Assembly: GCA_036396755.1 (NCBI GenBank)
Contig: DASWKG010000131.1
Span: forward strand, 1 to 18,348
Reading direction: 5' to 3'
DNA length: 18,348 nucleotides
DNA from: DASWKG01 sp036396755
Lineage (GTDB): Bacteria > Actinomycetota > UBA4738 > CALAEC01
The notes under the pieces: generated by a model
What the model saw: the letters and a program-made list of their open reading frames with translations, nothing else
What the model was told of the DNA's origin: nothing
Database searches by the model: none
Made by a program: the position numbers and the translations under genes
In this document: positions 1 through 5,957 of the stretch, piece by piece
Position numbering within the stretch: the stretch's first letter is position 1
How the letters are laid out: each line of letters opens with the position of its first letter

Positions 1-1
1 C

Positions 2-469
2 GCGGGCGCTCCGAAGACCAGGGTGGTGATCGACGGCCGCGGCATCGTCCCGGAGACGCACCGCGTCTTCGACGACGCCGCCCCCACCCTCGTGGCGACG
101 ACCGACACCTCTCCGCGCGAGCGGCGAGAGGCCTGGGCCGCCGCGGGCGCCGACGTGGTCGTGCTCGACGACGCGGGATCGGGCCTCATCCCCATCGACC
201 GGCTCGTGGCCGAGCTCGGGAAGCGCGACATGCAGCACGTGCTGCTCGAGGGCGGCCCGACGATCGCCTGGGAGGCGATCGACCGGGGGGTCGTCGACCG
301 CGTCGTGCTGTTCATCGCCCCGATCCTGGTGGGCGGTCAGGACGCTCCGAGCGTGCTGATGGGCGGCGGCGTCCCCGGGATCGGGAAGGCGGTGCGCCTG
401 CGGCTCACGCAGGTCATCCGCATCGGAGACGACATCAAGGTGGTGGCGGATGTTCACCGGCATCGTTGA
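2..469 (+). CDS. ribD: RibD, C-terminal part of the 5-amino-6-(5-phosphoribosylamino)uracil reductase domain (5' end outside window)
   Basis: This is the 3' end of ribD; the frame is open back to the window edge, so the GTG codons at 23 and 26 are internal. RibD is a two-domain cytosolic enzyme: an N-terminal deaminase (not in the window) and a C-terminal NADPH-dependent reductase that makes the ribitylamino-pyrimidine precursor of riboflavin. What remains is the end of the reductase domain. A VVIDGRG strand near the edge, the LLEGGPTIAWEAI glycine-rich segment and VDRVVLFIAPILVGG are typical of the RibD reductase fold. The stop codon lies 20 nt inside ribE, so the two are translationally coupled. 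Identification rests on these motifs and on the three rib genes that follow. A stand-alone reductase lacking the deaminase domain cannot be excluded from the part visible here. Confidence 0.93.
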   Translation, partial: AGAPKTRVVIDGRGIVPETHRVFDDAAPTLVATTDTSPRERREAWAAAGADVVVLDDAGSGLIPIDRLVAELGKRDMQHVLLEGGPTIAWEAIDRGVVDRVVLFIAPILVGGQDAPSVLMGGGVPGIGKAVRLRLTQVIRIGDDIKVVADVHRHR

Positions 470-1073
470 AGAGCGCGGCCACCTGTTCTGGAGGATCGCA
501 GTCGCCAACGTCGGCGAGGATGGCAGCGAAACCGTGGAGTCCCACCACATCGTGATCGAGTGCCCGACGGTCGCGGCCGACGCGCAGATCGGCGACTCGA
601 TCGCCGTGGACGGCGTCTGTCTCACCGTGACCGGCGGCGAGAACGGGGCCCTCGGCTTCGACCTGAGCGACGAAACGATCGAGCGTACGACGTTCGGACG
701 CGACCGGAGCCGCGGCACCGTGAACCTGGAGCGCCCGGTGACGCTGATGACCCGCCTGGGCGGCCACCTCGTGCAGGGGCACGTCGACGGCGTCGGCACG
801 GTGGACACCGTCAAGCCCGAAGGCGACGGCGCGAGGATGACCATCCGCGTCCCGGACGGCCTCGATCGCTACCTGGTGGAGAAGGGCTCGGTGGCCGTCG
901 ACGGCGTGAGCCTCACCGTCGCCTCGCTGGGCGAGGGGACCTTCGACGTGAGCCTGATCCCGCACACGCTCGCCGTGACGACCCTCGGCGAACGCCGCGC
1001 GGGCGACGACGTGAACCTGGAGGTGGACATGCTGGCCAAGTACGTGGAGCGACTGATGCGGAGGACCGGATGA
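450..1073 (+). CDS. ribE: Riboflavin synthase, alpha chain
   Basis: Riboflavin synthase converts two molecules of 6,7-dimethyl-8-ribityllumazine to riboflavin plus the pyrimidine precursor, which lumazine synthase reuses. The 207-residue protein has the family's usual length. It opens with the diagnostic MFTGIVEE and contains two repeated lumazine-binding barrels: SIAVDGVCLTV (about 50-60) in the first and GSVAVDGVSLTV (about 146-157) in the second, with GGHLVQGHVDGVG between them. The ATG at 450 is chosen because it yields MFTGIV and follows an AGGTGGTGG purine stretch inside the ribD end. The gene overlaps ribD by 20 nt and ribBA by 4 nt (ATGA). It is called ribE in actinobacterial and Bacillus usage and ribC in E. 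coli. Confidence 0.97.
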   Translation: MFTGIVEERGHLFWRIAVANVGEDGSETVESHHIVIECPTVAADAQIGDSIAVDGVCLTVTGGENGALGFDLSDETIERTTFGRDRSRGTVNLERPVTLMTRLGGHLVQGHVDGVGTVDTVKPEGDGARMTIRVPDGLDRYLVEKGSVAVDGVSLTVASLGEGTFDVSLIPHTLAVTTLGERRAGDDVNLEVDMLAKYVERLMRRTG

Positions 1074-2347
1074 CAGACGAGGTGGCAGTGAGCGAGCAAG
1101 CCGTATCGGCGGAGGAGCCCGCGGGCGTGTTCGCCCCGATCGAGGAGGCCGTCGAGGACATCCGCGCCGGCCGGATCGTGATCGTCGTCGACGACGCCGA
1201 TCGTGAGAACGAGGGCGACTTCGTCATGGCCGCCGAGAAGGCGACCCCGGAGGCCGTCAACTTCATGGCGACGCACGGCCGCGGCCTGATCTGCCTCCCC
1301 GCGGCCGCCTGGCGGCTCGACGAGCTGCGGATCCCGCTGATGGTCGATCGCGCCGAGGGCTCGATGGACACGGCGTTCGCGGTGTCGATCGACGCGAAGG
1401 GCCAGACCACCACCGGCACGAGCGCGCACGACCGCGCGATCACGTGCAAGATCGTCTGCGACCCCGAGACGCGCCACGAGGACCTGCTGATGCCCGGTCA
1501 CGTCTTTCCGCTCAGGGCGCAGGAGGGCGGCGTGCTCCGCCGCGCCGGCCATACGGAGGCGGCCGTCGACCTCGCGAACCTCGCCGGGATGTTCCCCGCC
1601 GGGGTCATCTGCGAGATCATGCACGCCGACGGCACCATGGCCCGGCTCCCCGAGCTCGTCCGGGTGGGCCGCGAGCACGGGCTGAGGATCATCTCGATCG
1701 CCGACCTCATCGAGTACCGGCGGAAGAAGGAGACCCTCGTCCGCCGCATCGCCGGGGCCCGGATCCCCACGCTCTACGGGGAGTTCTCCGCCCAGGCCTA
1801 CGAGAGCACCGTGGACGCGCGGGTCCACGTGGCGATGGTGCTCGGGGACATCGGCGACGGGAAGGACGTCCTCGTGCGGGCGCATTCCGAGTGCCTCACC
1901 GGCGACGTGTTCCACTCCCTGCGCTGCGACTGCGGGACACAGCTCGACGACGCGCTCGACAAGATCGGCCAGGAGGGCCGGGGCGTGCTGCTGTACATCC
2001 GGGGCCACGAGGGCCGCGCGATCGGTCTCGCCCACAAGCTCCGCGCCTACGAGCTGCAGGAGGCCGGGCGCGACACGGTCGAGGCCAACACCGACCTCGG
2101 CTTCCCCCCCGACCCCCGCGACTACGGGCTCGGCGCGCAGATCCTCTACGACCTCGGCGTGCGGACGATGCGCCTGCTCACGAACAACCCCGCCAAGCGC
2201 GCGGGACTCGAGGGCCACGGCCTCGAGATCGTCGAGCGCGTGCCGCTCGAGACCCGGCCGACGCCCGAGAACCTCCGCTACCTGCAGGCCAAGCGCGAGA
2301 AGCTCGGCCACCTCTTCACGAACCTCGGCCCCGGGGAGGACGGGTGA
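1070..2347 (+). CDS. ribBA: Bifunctional 3,4-dihydroxy-2-butanone 4-phosphate synthase / GTP cyclohydrolase II
   Basis: This 425-residue bifunctional enzyme supplies both starting branches of riboflavin synthesis. The N-terminal half (about 22-220) makes 3,4-dihydroxy-2-butanone 4-phosphate from ribulose 5-phosphate. It carries the acidic metal-binding loop DDADRENEGD (41-50), THGRGLIC (68-75), TSAHDRA (117-123) and GHTEAAVDL (160-168). The C-terminal half (about 223-420) is GTP cyclohydrolase II, opening the GTP ring. Its zinc cysteines are C275, C286 and C288, followed by RGHEGRAIGL (311-320) and NNPAKR (372-377). No key residue is missing. The ATG at 1070 overlaps the ribE stop as ATGA and has GGAGGA at 1060-1065 at good spacing, so a longer upstream reading of the same frame is rejected. 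Confidence 0.97.
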   Translation: MTDEVAVSEQAVSAEEPAGVFAPIEEAVEDIRAGRIVIVVDDADRENEGDFVMAAEKATPEAVNFMATHGRGLICLPAAAWRLDELRIPLMVDRAEGSMDTAFAVSIDAKGQTTTGTSAHDRAITCKIVCDPETRHEDLLMPGHVFPLRAQEGGVLRRAGHTEAAVDLANLAGMFPAGVICEIMHADGTMARLPELVRVGREHGLRIISIADLIEYRRKKETLVRRIAGARIPTLYGEFSAQAYESTVDARVHVAMVLGDIGDGKDVLVRAHSECLTGDVFHSLRCDCGTQLDDALDKIGQEGRGVLLYIRGHEGRAIGLAHKLRAYELQEAGRDTVEANTDLGFPPDPRDYGLGAQILYDLGVRTMRLLTNNPAKRAGLEGHGLEIVERVPLETRPTPENLRYLQAKREKLGHLFTNLGPGEDG

Positions 2348-2829
2348 CCACCGCGGGCGGCCCGGCCGAGGGCTCCTTCGACGCCCGCGGCCGCCGCTTC
2401 GCCATCGCCGTCGCGCGCTTCAACGAGGTCGTCACCCGGCGGCTCGAGGAGGGCGCGCTCGACGCGCTCCGCCGCCACGGCGTGGCCGAGGAGGACATCG
2501 ACGTCGCGCGCTGCCCGGGCGCGTTCGAGCTCCCGCTGGTGGCTCGCCGCCTCGCCAGATCGGGCATCTACGAGGGCGTCGTCTGCCTCGGCGCCGTGGT
2601 CAGGGGCGAGACGTCGCACTTCGAGTTCGTGGCCGGGCAGGCCGCCGCCGGCATCCAGCGCGCCACCCTCGACTCGGGAGTGCCGTGCATCTTCGGCGTC
2701 CTCACGACCGACACGCTCGAGCAGGCGCTCGACCGCGCGGGGGGAAAGCACGGCAACAAGGGGTGGGACGCGGCGATCGCCGCGATGGAGATGGCCAGCC
2801 TGCTCGATACCCTCCCGAAGGAGGAGTGA
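2344..2829 (+). CDS. ribH: 6,7-dimethyl-8-ribityllumazine synthase
   Basis: Lumazine synthase condenses the ribitylamino-pyrimidine with dihydroxybutanone phosphate to give 6,7-dimethyl-8-ribityllumazine, the substrate of RibE. The 161-residue protein shows the family motifs in order: ARFNEVVT near residue 24, PGAFELP (58-64), GAVVRGETSHFEF (83-95, with the catalytic histidine at about H92) and GVLTTDTLEQALDRAG (118-133). Members usually assemble as pentamers or 60-mer capsids, which cannot be read from sequence alone. The GTG start at 2344 overlaps the ribBA stop (GTGA) and is preceded by GGGGAGGA at 2333-2340. It is the last gene of the rib operon. No U-tract terminator follows, so rib transcripts may run into the cold shock gene 77 nt downstream. 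Confidence 0.97.
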   Translation: MTTAGGPAEGSFDARGRRFAIAVARFNEVVTRRLEEGALDALRRHGVAEEDIDVARCPGAFELPLVARRLARSGIYEGVVCLGAVVRGETSHFEFVAGQAAAGIQRATLDSGVPCIFGVLTTDTLEQALDRAGGKHGNKGWDAAIAAMEMASLLDTLPKEE

Positions 2830-2845
2830 AGCGCGCGAGCCGCTG

Positions 2846-2854
2846 TGGTAATCT
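2846..2854 (+). promoter_or_regulatory. Candidate promoter of the cold shock gene (extended -10)
   Basis: TGG followed by TAATCT (hexamer 2849-2854) resembles an extended -10 element. The sequence 17 bases further upstream (GTGAAG) is only a weak -35 match. The start of transcription would fall near 2861, giving a leader of about 46 nt. The hexamer fits the TANNCT form seen before other genes in this window. It is a pattern match only. Confidence 0.4.
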
Positions 2855-2866
2855 CCGGCCCGCACT

Positions 2867-2888
2867 GGGCGGGGATCGGTTTCCGCCC
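2867..2888 (+). promoter_or_regulatory. Leader hairpin before the cold shock gene
   Basis: GGGCGG (2867-2872) is complementary to CCGCCC (2883-2888), with two further G-U pairs possible inside and a short loop. The stem ends six bases before the ribosome binding site. Structured leaders are known to control bacterial cold shock mRNAs. A role here is inference. With no T-tract, the hairpin does not look like an intrinsic terminator. Confidence 0.35.
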
Positions 2889-2894
2889 CCCGGC

Positions 2895-2902
2895 AAGGAG
2901 GT
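2895..2902 (+). promoter_or_regulatory. Ribosome binding site of the cold shock gene
   Basis: AAGGAGGT is a near-perfect Shine-Dalgarno sequence. It sits four bases before the GTG at 2907 and fixes that codon as the start. Confidence 0.8.
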
Positions 2903-2906
2903 AGGT

Positions 2907-3110
2907 GTGACGCAAGGCACCGTGAAGTGGTTCAGCAACGAGAAGGGTTTCGGGTTCATCTCCCAGGCCGAGGGCGACGACGTGTTCGTTCACTTCTCCG
3001 CTATCGAGGGTGAGGGCTACCGCACCCTGCAGGAGGGCCAGGAGGTCGAGTTCGAGATCGTCGAGGGCCCGAAGGGCAAGCAGGCGTCCAACGTCCGGCC
3101 TGTCTCCTAG
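2907..3110 (+). CDS. Cold shock domain protein (CspA family)
   Basis: This small single-domain RNA/ssDNA-binding protein of 67 residues has the usual length for the family. It contains both RNA-binding motifs of the cold shock fold, KGFGFI (RNP1, about 14-19) and VFVHF (RNP2, about 26-30). It begins MTQGTVKWF, as most family members do, and ends with the usual KGKQASNV-type strand. Such proteins melt secondary structure in mRNA and often help translation at low temperature or generally. The gene stands alone between the rib operon and the infC operon, with its own likely promoter, a leader hairpin and a strong terminator. That suggests an independent monocistronic transcript. Which paralogue (cspA, cspB and so on) it is cannot be told from one copy. 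Confidence 0.95.
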   Translation: MTQGTVKWFSNEKGFGFISQAEGDDVFVHFSAIEGEGYRTLQEGQEVEFEIVEGPKGKQASNVRPVS

Positions 3111-3128
3111 CCGAGGCTGACATCCGCG

Positions 3129-3158
3129 AGGAGCCCCCGAAAGGGGGCTTCTTGCTTT
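3129..3158 (+). terminator. Intrinsic terminator after the cold shock gene
   Basis: AGCCCCC (3132-3138) pairs with GGGGGCT (3143-3149) around a GAAA tetraloop. The stem can extend outward with a G-U and further pairs. It is followed by the T-rich stretch TTCTTGCTTT. This is the clearest Rho-independent terminator in the window and separates the cold shock transcript from the infC operon. Confidence 0.88.
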
Positions 3159-3197
3159 GTGGGGCATCTCGGGCGGTTCGGGACCCCGACCGGGCTA

Positions 3198-3227
3198 TCG
3201 ACACGGGTCGGTGGCGGCCCCTATACT
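3198..3227 (+). promoter_or_regulatory. Promoter of the infC-rpmI-rplT operon
   Basis: TCGACA (3198-3203, five of six matches to TTGACA) and TATACT (3222-3227, five of six matches to TATAAT) are separated by 18 bases, a standard sigma-70/HrdB-type layout. It lies just past the cold shock terminator. Transcription would start near 3234, leaving a leader of about 97 nt before infC. Confidence 0.7.
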
Positions 3228-3233
3228 CTGCGG

Positions 3234-3330
3234 ATACATGACCGGGTTCGAATCGTTGCGCGCCGCGAGCCTCGGGCGCGTGTTCCGTGGGACGGCGCTC
3301 ATGCTCTGCGCGCGTGGGAGGTGAGCGGGA
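3234..3330 (+). promoter_or_regulatory. infC leader: infC leader with strong Shine-Dalgarno (3317-3324)
   Basis: This is the predicted untranslated leader between the promoter and infC. It contains a GC stem, CGCGCC (3259-3264) with GGCGCG (3275-3280). Near its end is GGAGGTGA (3317-3324), fully complementary to the 16S rRNA tail. That site sits nine bases before the GTC at 3331 and far from any ATG/GTG/TTG in the infC frame. Leaders of infC operons are often the target of ribosomal protein L20 or IF-3 feedback. No known L20-leader structure was recognised here. Confidence 0.5.
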
Positions 3331-3978
3331 GTCTCCGTTGATCCACGGATAAACGAGCGTATCCGAGCCCCGGAGATACGGCTGGTGGGCTCGGACGGAG
3401 CGCAGGTCGGGATCGTCTCCACGCAGGAAGCGCTCCGGATGGCGGAGGAGCAGGACCTCGACCTGGTCGAGGTCGCGCCGCAGGCGAAGCCTCCGGTCTG
3501 CAGGATCATGGACTACGGGAAGTACAAGTACGAGCAGGCCCTGAAGCAGAAAGAGGCCCGCAAGAAGCAGACCCGGGTGGACGTGAAGGAGATCAAGTTC
3601 CGCCCGAAGATCGATATCCACGACTACGAGACGAAGAAGGGCCACGTCGTTCGGTTCCTGAACGCCGGGGCCCGCGTGAAGGTGACGATCATGTTCCGAG
3701 GACGCGAGATGGCACACACCGAGCTGGGGAGGAAGATCCTCGACCGACTGGTCGCCGACCTCGACGAGACGGCGATCGTCGACCAGATGCCCAAGCTCGA
3801 CGGCCGGAACATGATCATGGTCATCTCGCCGGCGAAGCGGCTGCCGACGAAGGCCGAGGCCCCTCCGAAGGCGCCCGCACCTGAGGGCGCCCCCGCGGCG
3901 TCGGAGGAACCCGCACCCGAGAGCACACCTGCACCCGAGAACGCACCTGCACCCGAGGAGAAAGAGGTAGCGAGCTGA
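3331..3978 (+). CDS. infC: Translation initiation factor IF-3 (non-canonical start codon)
   Basis: IF-3 binds the 30S subunit, keeps subunits apart and rejects poor start codons. The IF-3 core is complete. The N-domain opens with INERIRAPEIRLV (encoded 3349-3387), then DLDLVEVAP and PPVCRIMDYGKYKYE (about 55-68). The C-domain holds KEIKFRPKI, RFRG-like MFRGREMAH (121-129) and DGRNMIMVI. No ATG, GTG or TTG lies between an in-frame TGA (3322-3324) and a GTG at 3385, and that GTG would cut off the conserved N-terminal segment. The start given here, GTC at 3331, is chosen because it is nine bases after a perfect Shine-Dalgarno and matches where related IF-3 proteins begin. ATA at 3349 is an alternative. 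A Pro/Ala/Glu tail of about 43 residues extends the C-terminus. Identity is sure; the exact start is not. Confidence 0.95.
   Translation, partial: VSVDPRINERIRAPEIRLVGSDGAQVGIVSTQEALRMAEEQDLDLVEVAPQAKPPVCRIMDYGKYKYEQALKQKEARKKQTRVDVKEIKFRPKIDIHDYETKKGHVVRFLNAGARVKVTIMFRGREMAHTELGRKILDRLVADLDETAIVDQMPKLDGRNMIMVISPAKRLPTKAEAPPKAPAPEGAPAASEEPAPESTPAPENAPAPEEKEVAS
3907..3960 (+). repeat. Three 18-bp in-frame repeats in the IF-3 tail
   Basis: Three consecutive 18-base units encode EPAPES, TPAPEN and APAPEE. The second and third are nearly identical in DNA (the shared core is CACCTGCACCCGAG). They form part of a low-complexity, acidic, proline-rich C-terminal extension. Similar Ala/Pro/Glu tails are known on other actinobacterial IF-3 proteins. 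Confidence 0.8.
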
Positions 3979-4172
3979 TGCCCAAGGCGAAGACGCATCG
4001 AGGCGCCGCGAAGCGCTTCCGCGTCACCCGAAACGGAAAGGTCCTGCACCGCAGGGCCAACCGGGCCCACCTGCTGGGCAAGAAGTCCTCCCGGCGCACC
4101 CGTCGCCTGGCCAGGATGAACGAGGTCACGGCGGAGCGGAAGAACATCCTCCGGCTCCTGAGGAAGCGGTAG
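3978..4172 (+). CDS. rpmI: 50S ribosomal protein L35
   Basis: L35 is a small basic protein of the large ribosomal subunit. The 64-residue product begins MPKAKTHRGAAKRFRVT, contains the family's HLLGKKSSRRTRRL segment and is rich in Lys and Arg throughout, as expected for an rRNA-binding protein. The ATG shares one base with the infC stop (TGATG), so translation is coupled to infC. Spacing to rplT is two bases. The order infC-rpmI-rplT is almost universal in bacteria. The operon is often repressed by L20 in other species; no operator for that was identified here. Confidence 0.98.
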   Translation: MPKAKTHRGAAKRFRVTRNGKVLHRRANRAHLLGKKSSRRTRRLARMNEVTAERKNILRLLRKR

Positions 4173-4174
4173 CG

Positions 4175-4531
4175 ATGCCCAGGGTCAAGCGAGGTGTCCA
4201 CGCACGCAAGAAGCACCGCGAGGTCCTGCGCGAGGCGAAGGGCTACCGGGGCCAGCGGTCCCGCTCCTACCGGAAGGCGAAGGAGCAGCTGCTCCACTCC
4301 GGCGTCTACGCCTATCGCGACCGCCGGAAGAAGAAGGGCAACTTCCGAAGGCTGTGGATCACGCGCATCGGCGCGGCCACGCGCCAGCACGGCATGTCGT
4401 ACTCGGCGTTCATCCACGGGCTGCAGGTGGCCGAGATCGAGCTCGACCGCAAGGTCCTCGCCGACATCGCCGTCAGCGACCCGAAGGGCTTCGGGGCGCT
4501 GGTCGAGCTGGCTCGCGGCGGGGCCAAGTAG
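4175..4531 (+). CDS. rplT: 50S ribosomal protein L20
   Basis: L20 binds 23S rRNA early in 50S assembly and in several bacteria represses its own operon. The 118-residue protein has the standard length. The N-terminal half is a long basic extension (MPRVKRGVHARKKHREVL, then AKGYRGQRSRSYRKAKEQ). The C-terminal half is the globular RNA-binding domain, with LWITRIGAATRQHGMSYS and LDRKVLADIA. It starts two bases after rpmI, behind a GAGGAAG purine stretch. The downstream methyltransferase gene begins 13 bases after its stop and is probably on the same transcript. Confidence 0.98.
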   Translation: MPRVKRGVHARKKHREVLREAKGYRGQRSRSYRKAKEQLLHSGVYAYRDRRKKKGNFRRLWITRIGAATRQHGMSYSAFIHGLQVAEIELDRKVLADIAVSDPKGFGALVELARGGAK

Positions 4532-4544
4532 GCAGCTCCCCCGG

Positions 4545-5957
4545 GTGATCACCAGCACCCGGAACCGCCAGATCGTCACGACCGTTCGCCTCAAGAAGCG
4601 CGCCCTCCGCGACAAGGAGGCGCGCTTCCTCGTTGAGGGAGCCCAGGTCACCGCGGAGGCGCTCGACGCCGGAGCGCTCGTGGAGCTGTTCCACACTCCC
4701 GGCGAGGCGCGCTTCGAGCCGATCGTCGTGAAGGCAGCCGAGGCGGGGGTGCGCGTCACGGCGGTCTCCGAGCCGGTGATGGGCCACCTCACCTCCACGG
4801 TGACGCCGCAGGGCATCCTGGGTGTGGCCCGCTACGTCGACGCGCCGCTCGAGGACCTGCCCGGGACCGGCCTCGTCCCCGTGCTCTGCTCGGTTCGCGA
4901 TCCCGGGAACGCCGGCACGATCCTGCGCAGCGCCGACGCGGCCGGGGCCGAGGCCGTCGTGTTCACGCGAGCGTCGGTCGACGTCTACAACACGAAGACG
5001 GTCCGGGCGTCGGCCGGCTCGCTGTTCCACCTGCCGGTCGTCCGGGGCCCGAGTCCCGAGGAGGCGGTCGAGCATCTCCGCGAGCGCGGCATGCGGGTCC
5101 TGGCCGCGGCGGCCGACGGCGACGCGAGCCTGTACGAGACCGACCTCTCCGGGCCCACGGTCGTGCTCTTCGGGAACGAGGCGTGGGGCCTCGAGGCCGA
5201 CGCCCGGAAGCTCGCCGACCGGAGCGTCCGTGTCCCGATCATCGGGAAGGCCGAGTCGCTGAACCTCGCGGCGGCCGCCGCGCTCGTCATGTTCGAGGCG
5301 ACGCGGCAGCGAGCGTCGGGCGGCGGCGCGCTCGGGGTCGAGGCGATCGTCTCCGCCGCGTCGCACGACATCCGCTCGCCGCTCACGGCCCTCACGGGGT
5401 TCGCGGCCACCCTCAACGCGAAGTGGGGCCGCTTCGAGGACGAGCAGCGCCGCGAGATCGTGCGCGACATGCTCCTCGACGGCGAGCGGGTCTCGGCGGT
5501 CGTGCGGCTCGTGGTGGACGCCGTTCGCGTGGCGGCGGGGACCTTCCGCCCGCCCCTCGAGCGAACGCCCGTGCGGCCGGCGGCCGATTGGGTGGCCAAG
5601 CTGTTCGGGCTGAGCACCGACTTCCCCCAGATCGAGGTCGAGGGCGAGGGCACGGCCCGCGCCGATCGCGATCGCCTGAACGGGATGCTCCTCGCGCTGG
5701 CCGAGGGAGCGCTGTGGTGGGCGAGCGAGGGCCCGGTCGAGATACGGATCCGCCCGGCGAGCGACGGCGTCGAGGCCGAGGTGCGCCGCGGCGGAGAGGG
5801 GCCGAGCGCCGAGCAGGCCGCCGCGATGTTCTCGGCCCCGAAGAGCGGCGGGAAGGTGTCGCTGTTCGCCGCGGCCCGCGTCGCCGAGGCGATGGGCGGC
5901 GGGATCACCTGCGAGGCGGAGGGCGGCGTGCGCTTCCTGCTCCGCCTTCCGGGCTAG
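4545..5957 (+). CDS. TrmH/SpoU-family rRNA 2'-O-methyltransferase fused to a histidine-kinase-like region
   Basis: The 470-residue protein has two parts. Residues 1-256 are a complete TrmH (SPOUT) methyltransferase: an N-terminal substrate-binding domain, motif 1 with N122 and R128 (GNAGTILRSADAAGA), motif 2 FGNEAWGL (209-216) and motif 3 PIIGKAESLNLAAAAALVMF (231-250). By family and by position after rplT it corresponds to the gene named tsnR in M. tuberculosis and should methylate a ribose in 23S rRNA using S-adenosylmethionine; the site is unknown. Residues about 264-335 resemble a HisKA dimerisation domain with the H-box SHDIRSPLTAL (His at 274). Residues 336-470 resemble an HATPase domain, but without a convincing N-box or DxGxG motif. 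The frame is open throughout with no stop at the junction. The GTG start is 13 bases after rplT. The stop overlaps the opposing gene by four bases. Family membership of the first part is firm; the role of the second is not known. Confidence 0.88.
   Translation: MITSTRNRQIVTTVRLKKRALRDKEARFLVEGAQVTAEALDAGALVELFHTPGEARFEPIVVKAAEAGVRVTAVSEPVMGHLTSTVTPQGILGVARYVDAPLEDLPGTGLVPVLCSVRDPGNAGTILRSADAAGAEAVVFTRASVDVYNTKTVRASAGSLFHLPVVRGPSPEEAVEHLRERGMRVLAAAADGDASLYETDLSGPTVVLFGNEAWGLEADARKLADRSVRVPIIGKAESLNLAAAAALVMFEATRQRASGGGALGVEAIVSAASHDIRSPLTALTGFAATLNAKWGRFEDEQRREIVRDMLLDGERVSAVVRLVVDAVRVAAGTFRPPLERTPVRPAADWVAKLFGLSTDFPQIEVEGEGTARADRDRLNGMLLALAEGALWWASEGPVEIRIRPASDGVEAEVRRGGEGPSAEQAAAMFSAPKSGGKVSLFAAARVAEAMGGGITCEAEGGVRFLLRLPG

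Noticed and set aside
869..2311. A 480-codon minus-strand open frame opposite ribE and ribBA
   Set aside because: Same cause: a shadow of the GC-biased rib genes, with no domain or ribosome binding site.
3174..3192. Near-palindrome CGGT...ACCG upstream of the infC -35
   Set aside because: The arms match imperfectly, the loop of the inner stem would be too tight, and such patterns are frequent in GC-rich DNA. There is not enough to call an operator.
3245..3254. GGTTCGAATC in the infC leader resembles a tRNA T-loop
   Set aside because: The flanking bases do not pair as a T-stem and no anticodon or acceptor arm is present, so it is not a tRNA or an attachment site.
3159..3341. Small plus-strand open frame of 60 codons between the cold shock terminator and infC
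   Set aside because: It runs through the infC promoter and leader, has no ribosome binding site and encodes no recognisable protein.
3385..3978. infC starting at the GTG at 3385
   Set aside because: This would remove the conserved INERIRAPEIRLV segment, and no Shine-Dalgarno precedes it.
4194..4544. Upstream extension of the methyltransferase frame across rplT
   Set aside because: That stretch is the wrong frame of rplT, a confirmed ribosomal protein. The methyltransferase motifs begin only after the GTG at 4545.
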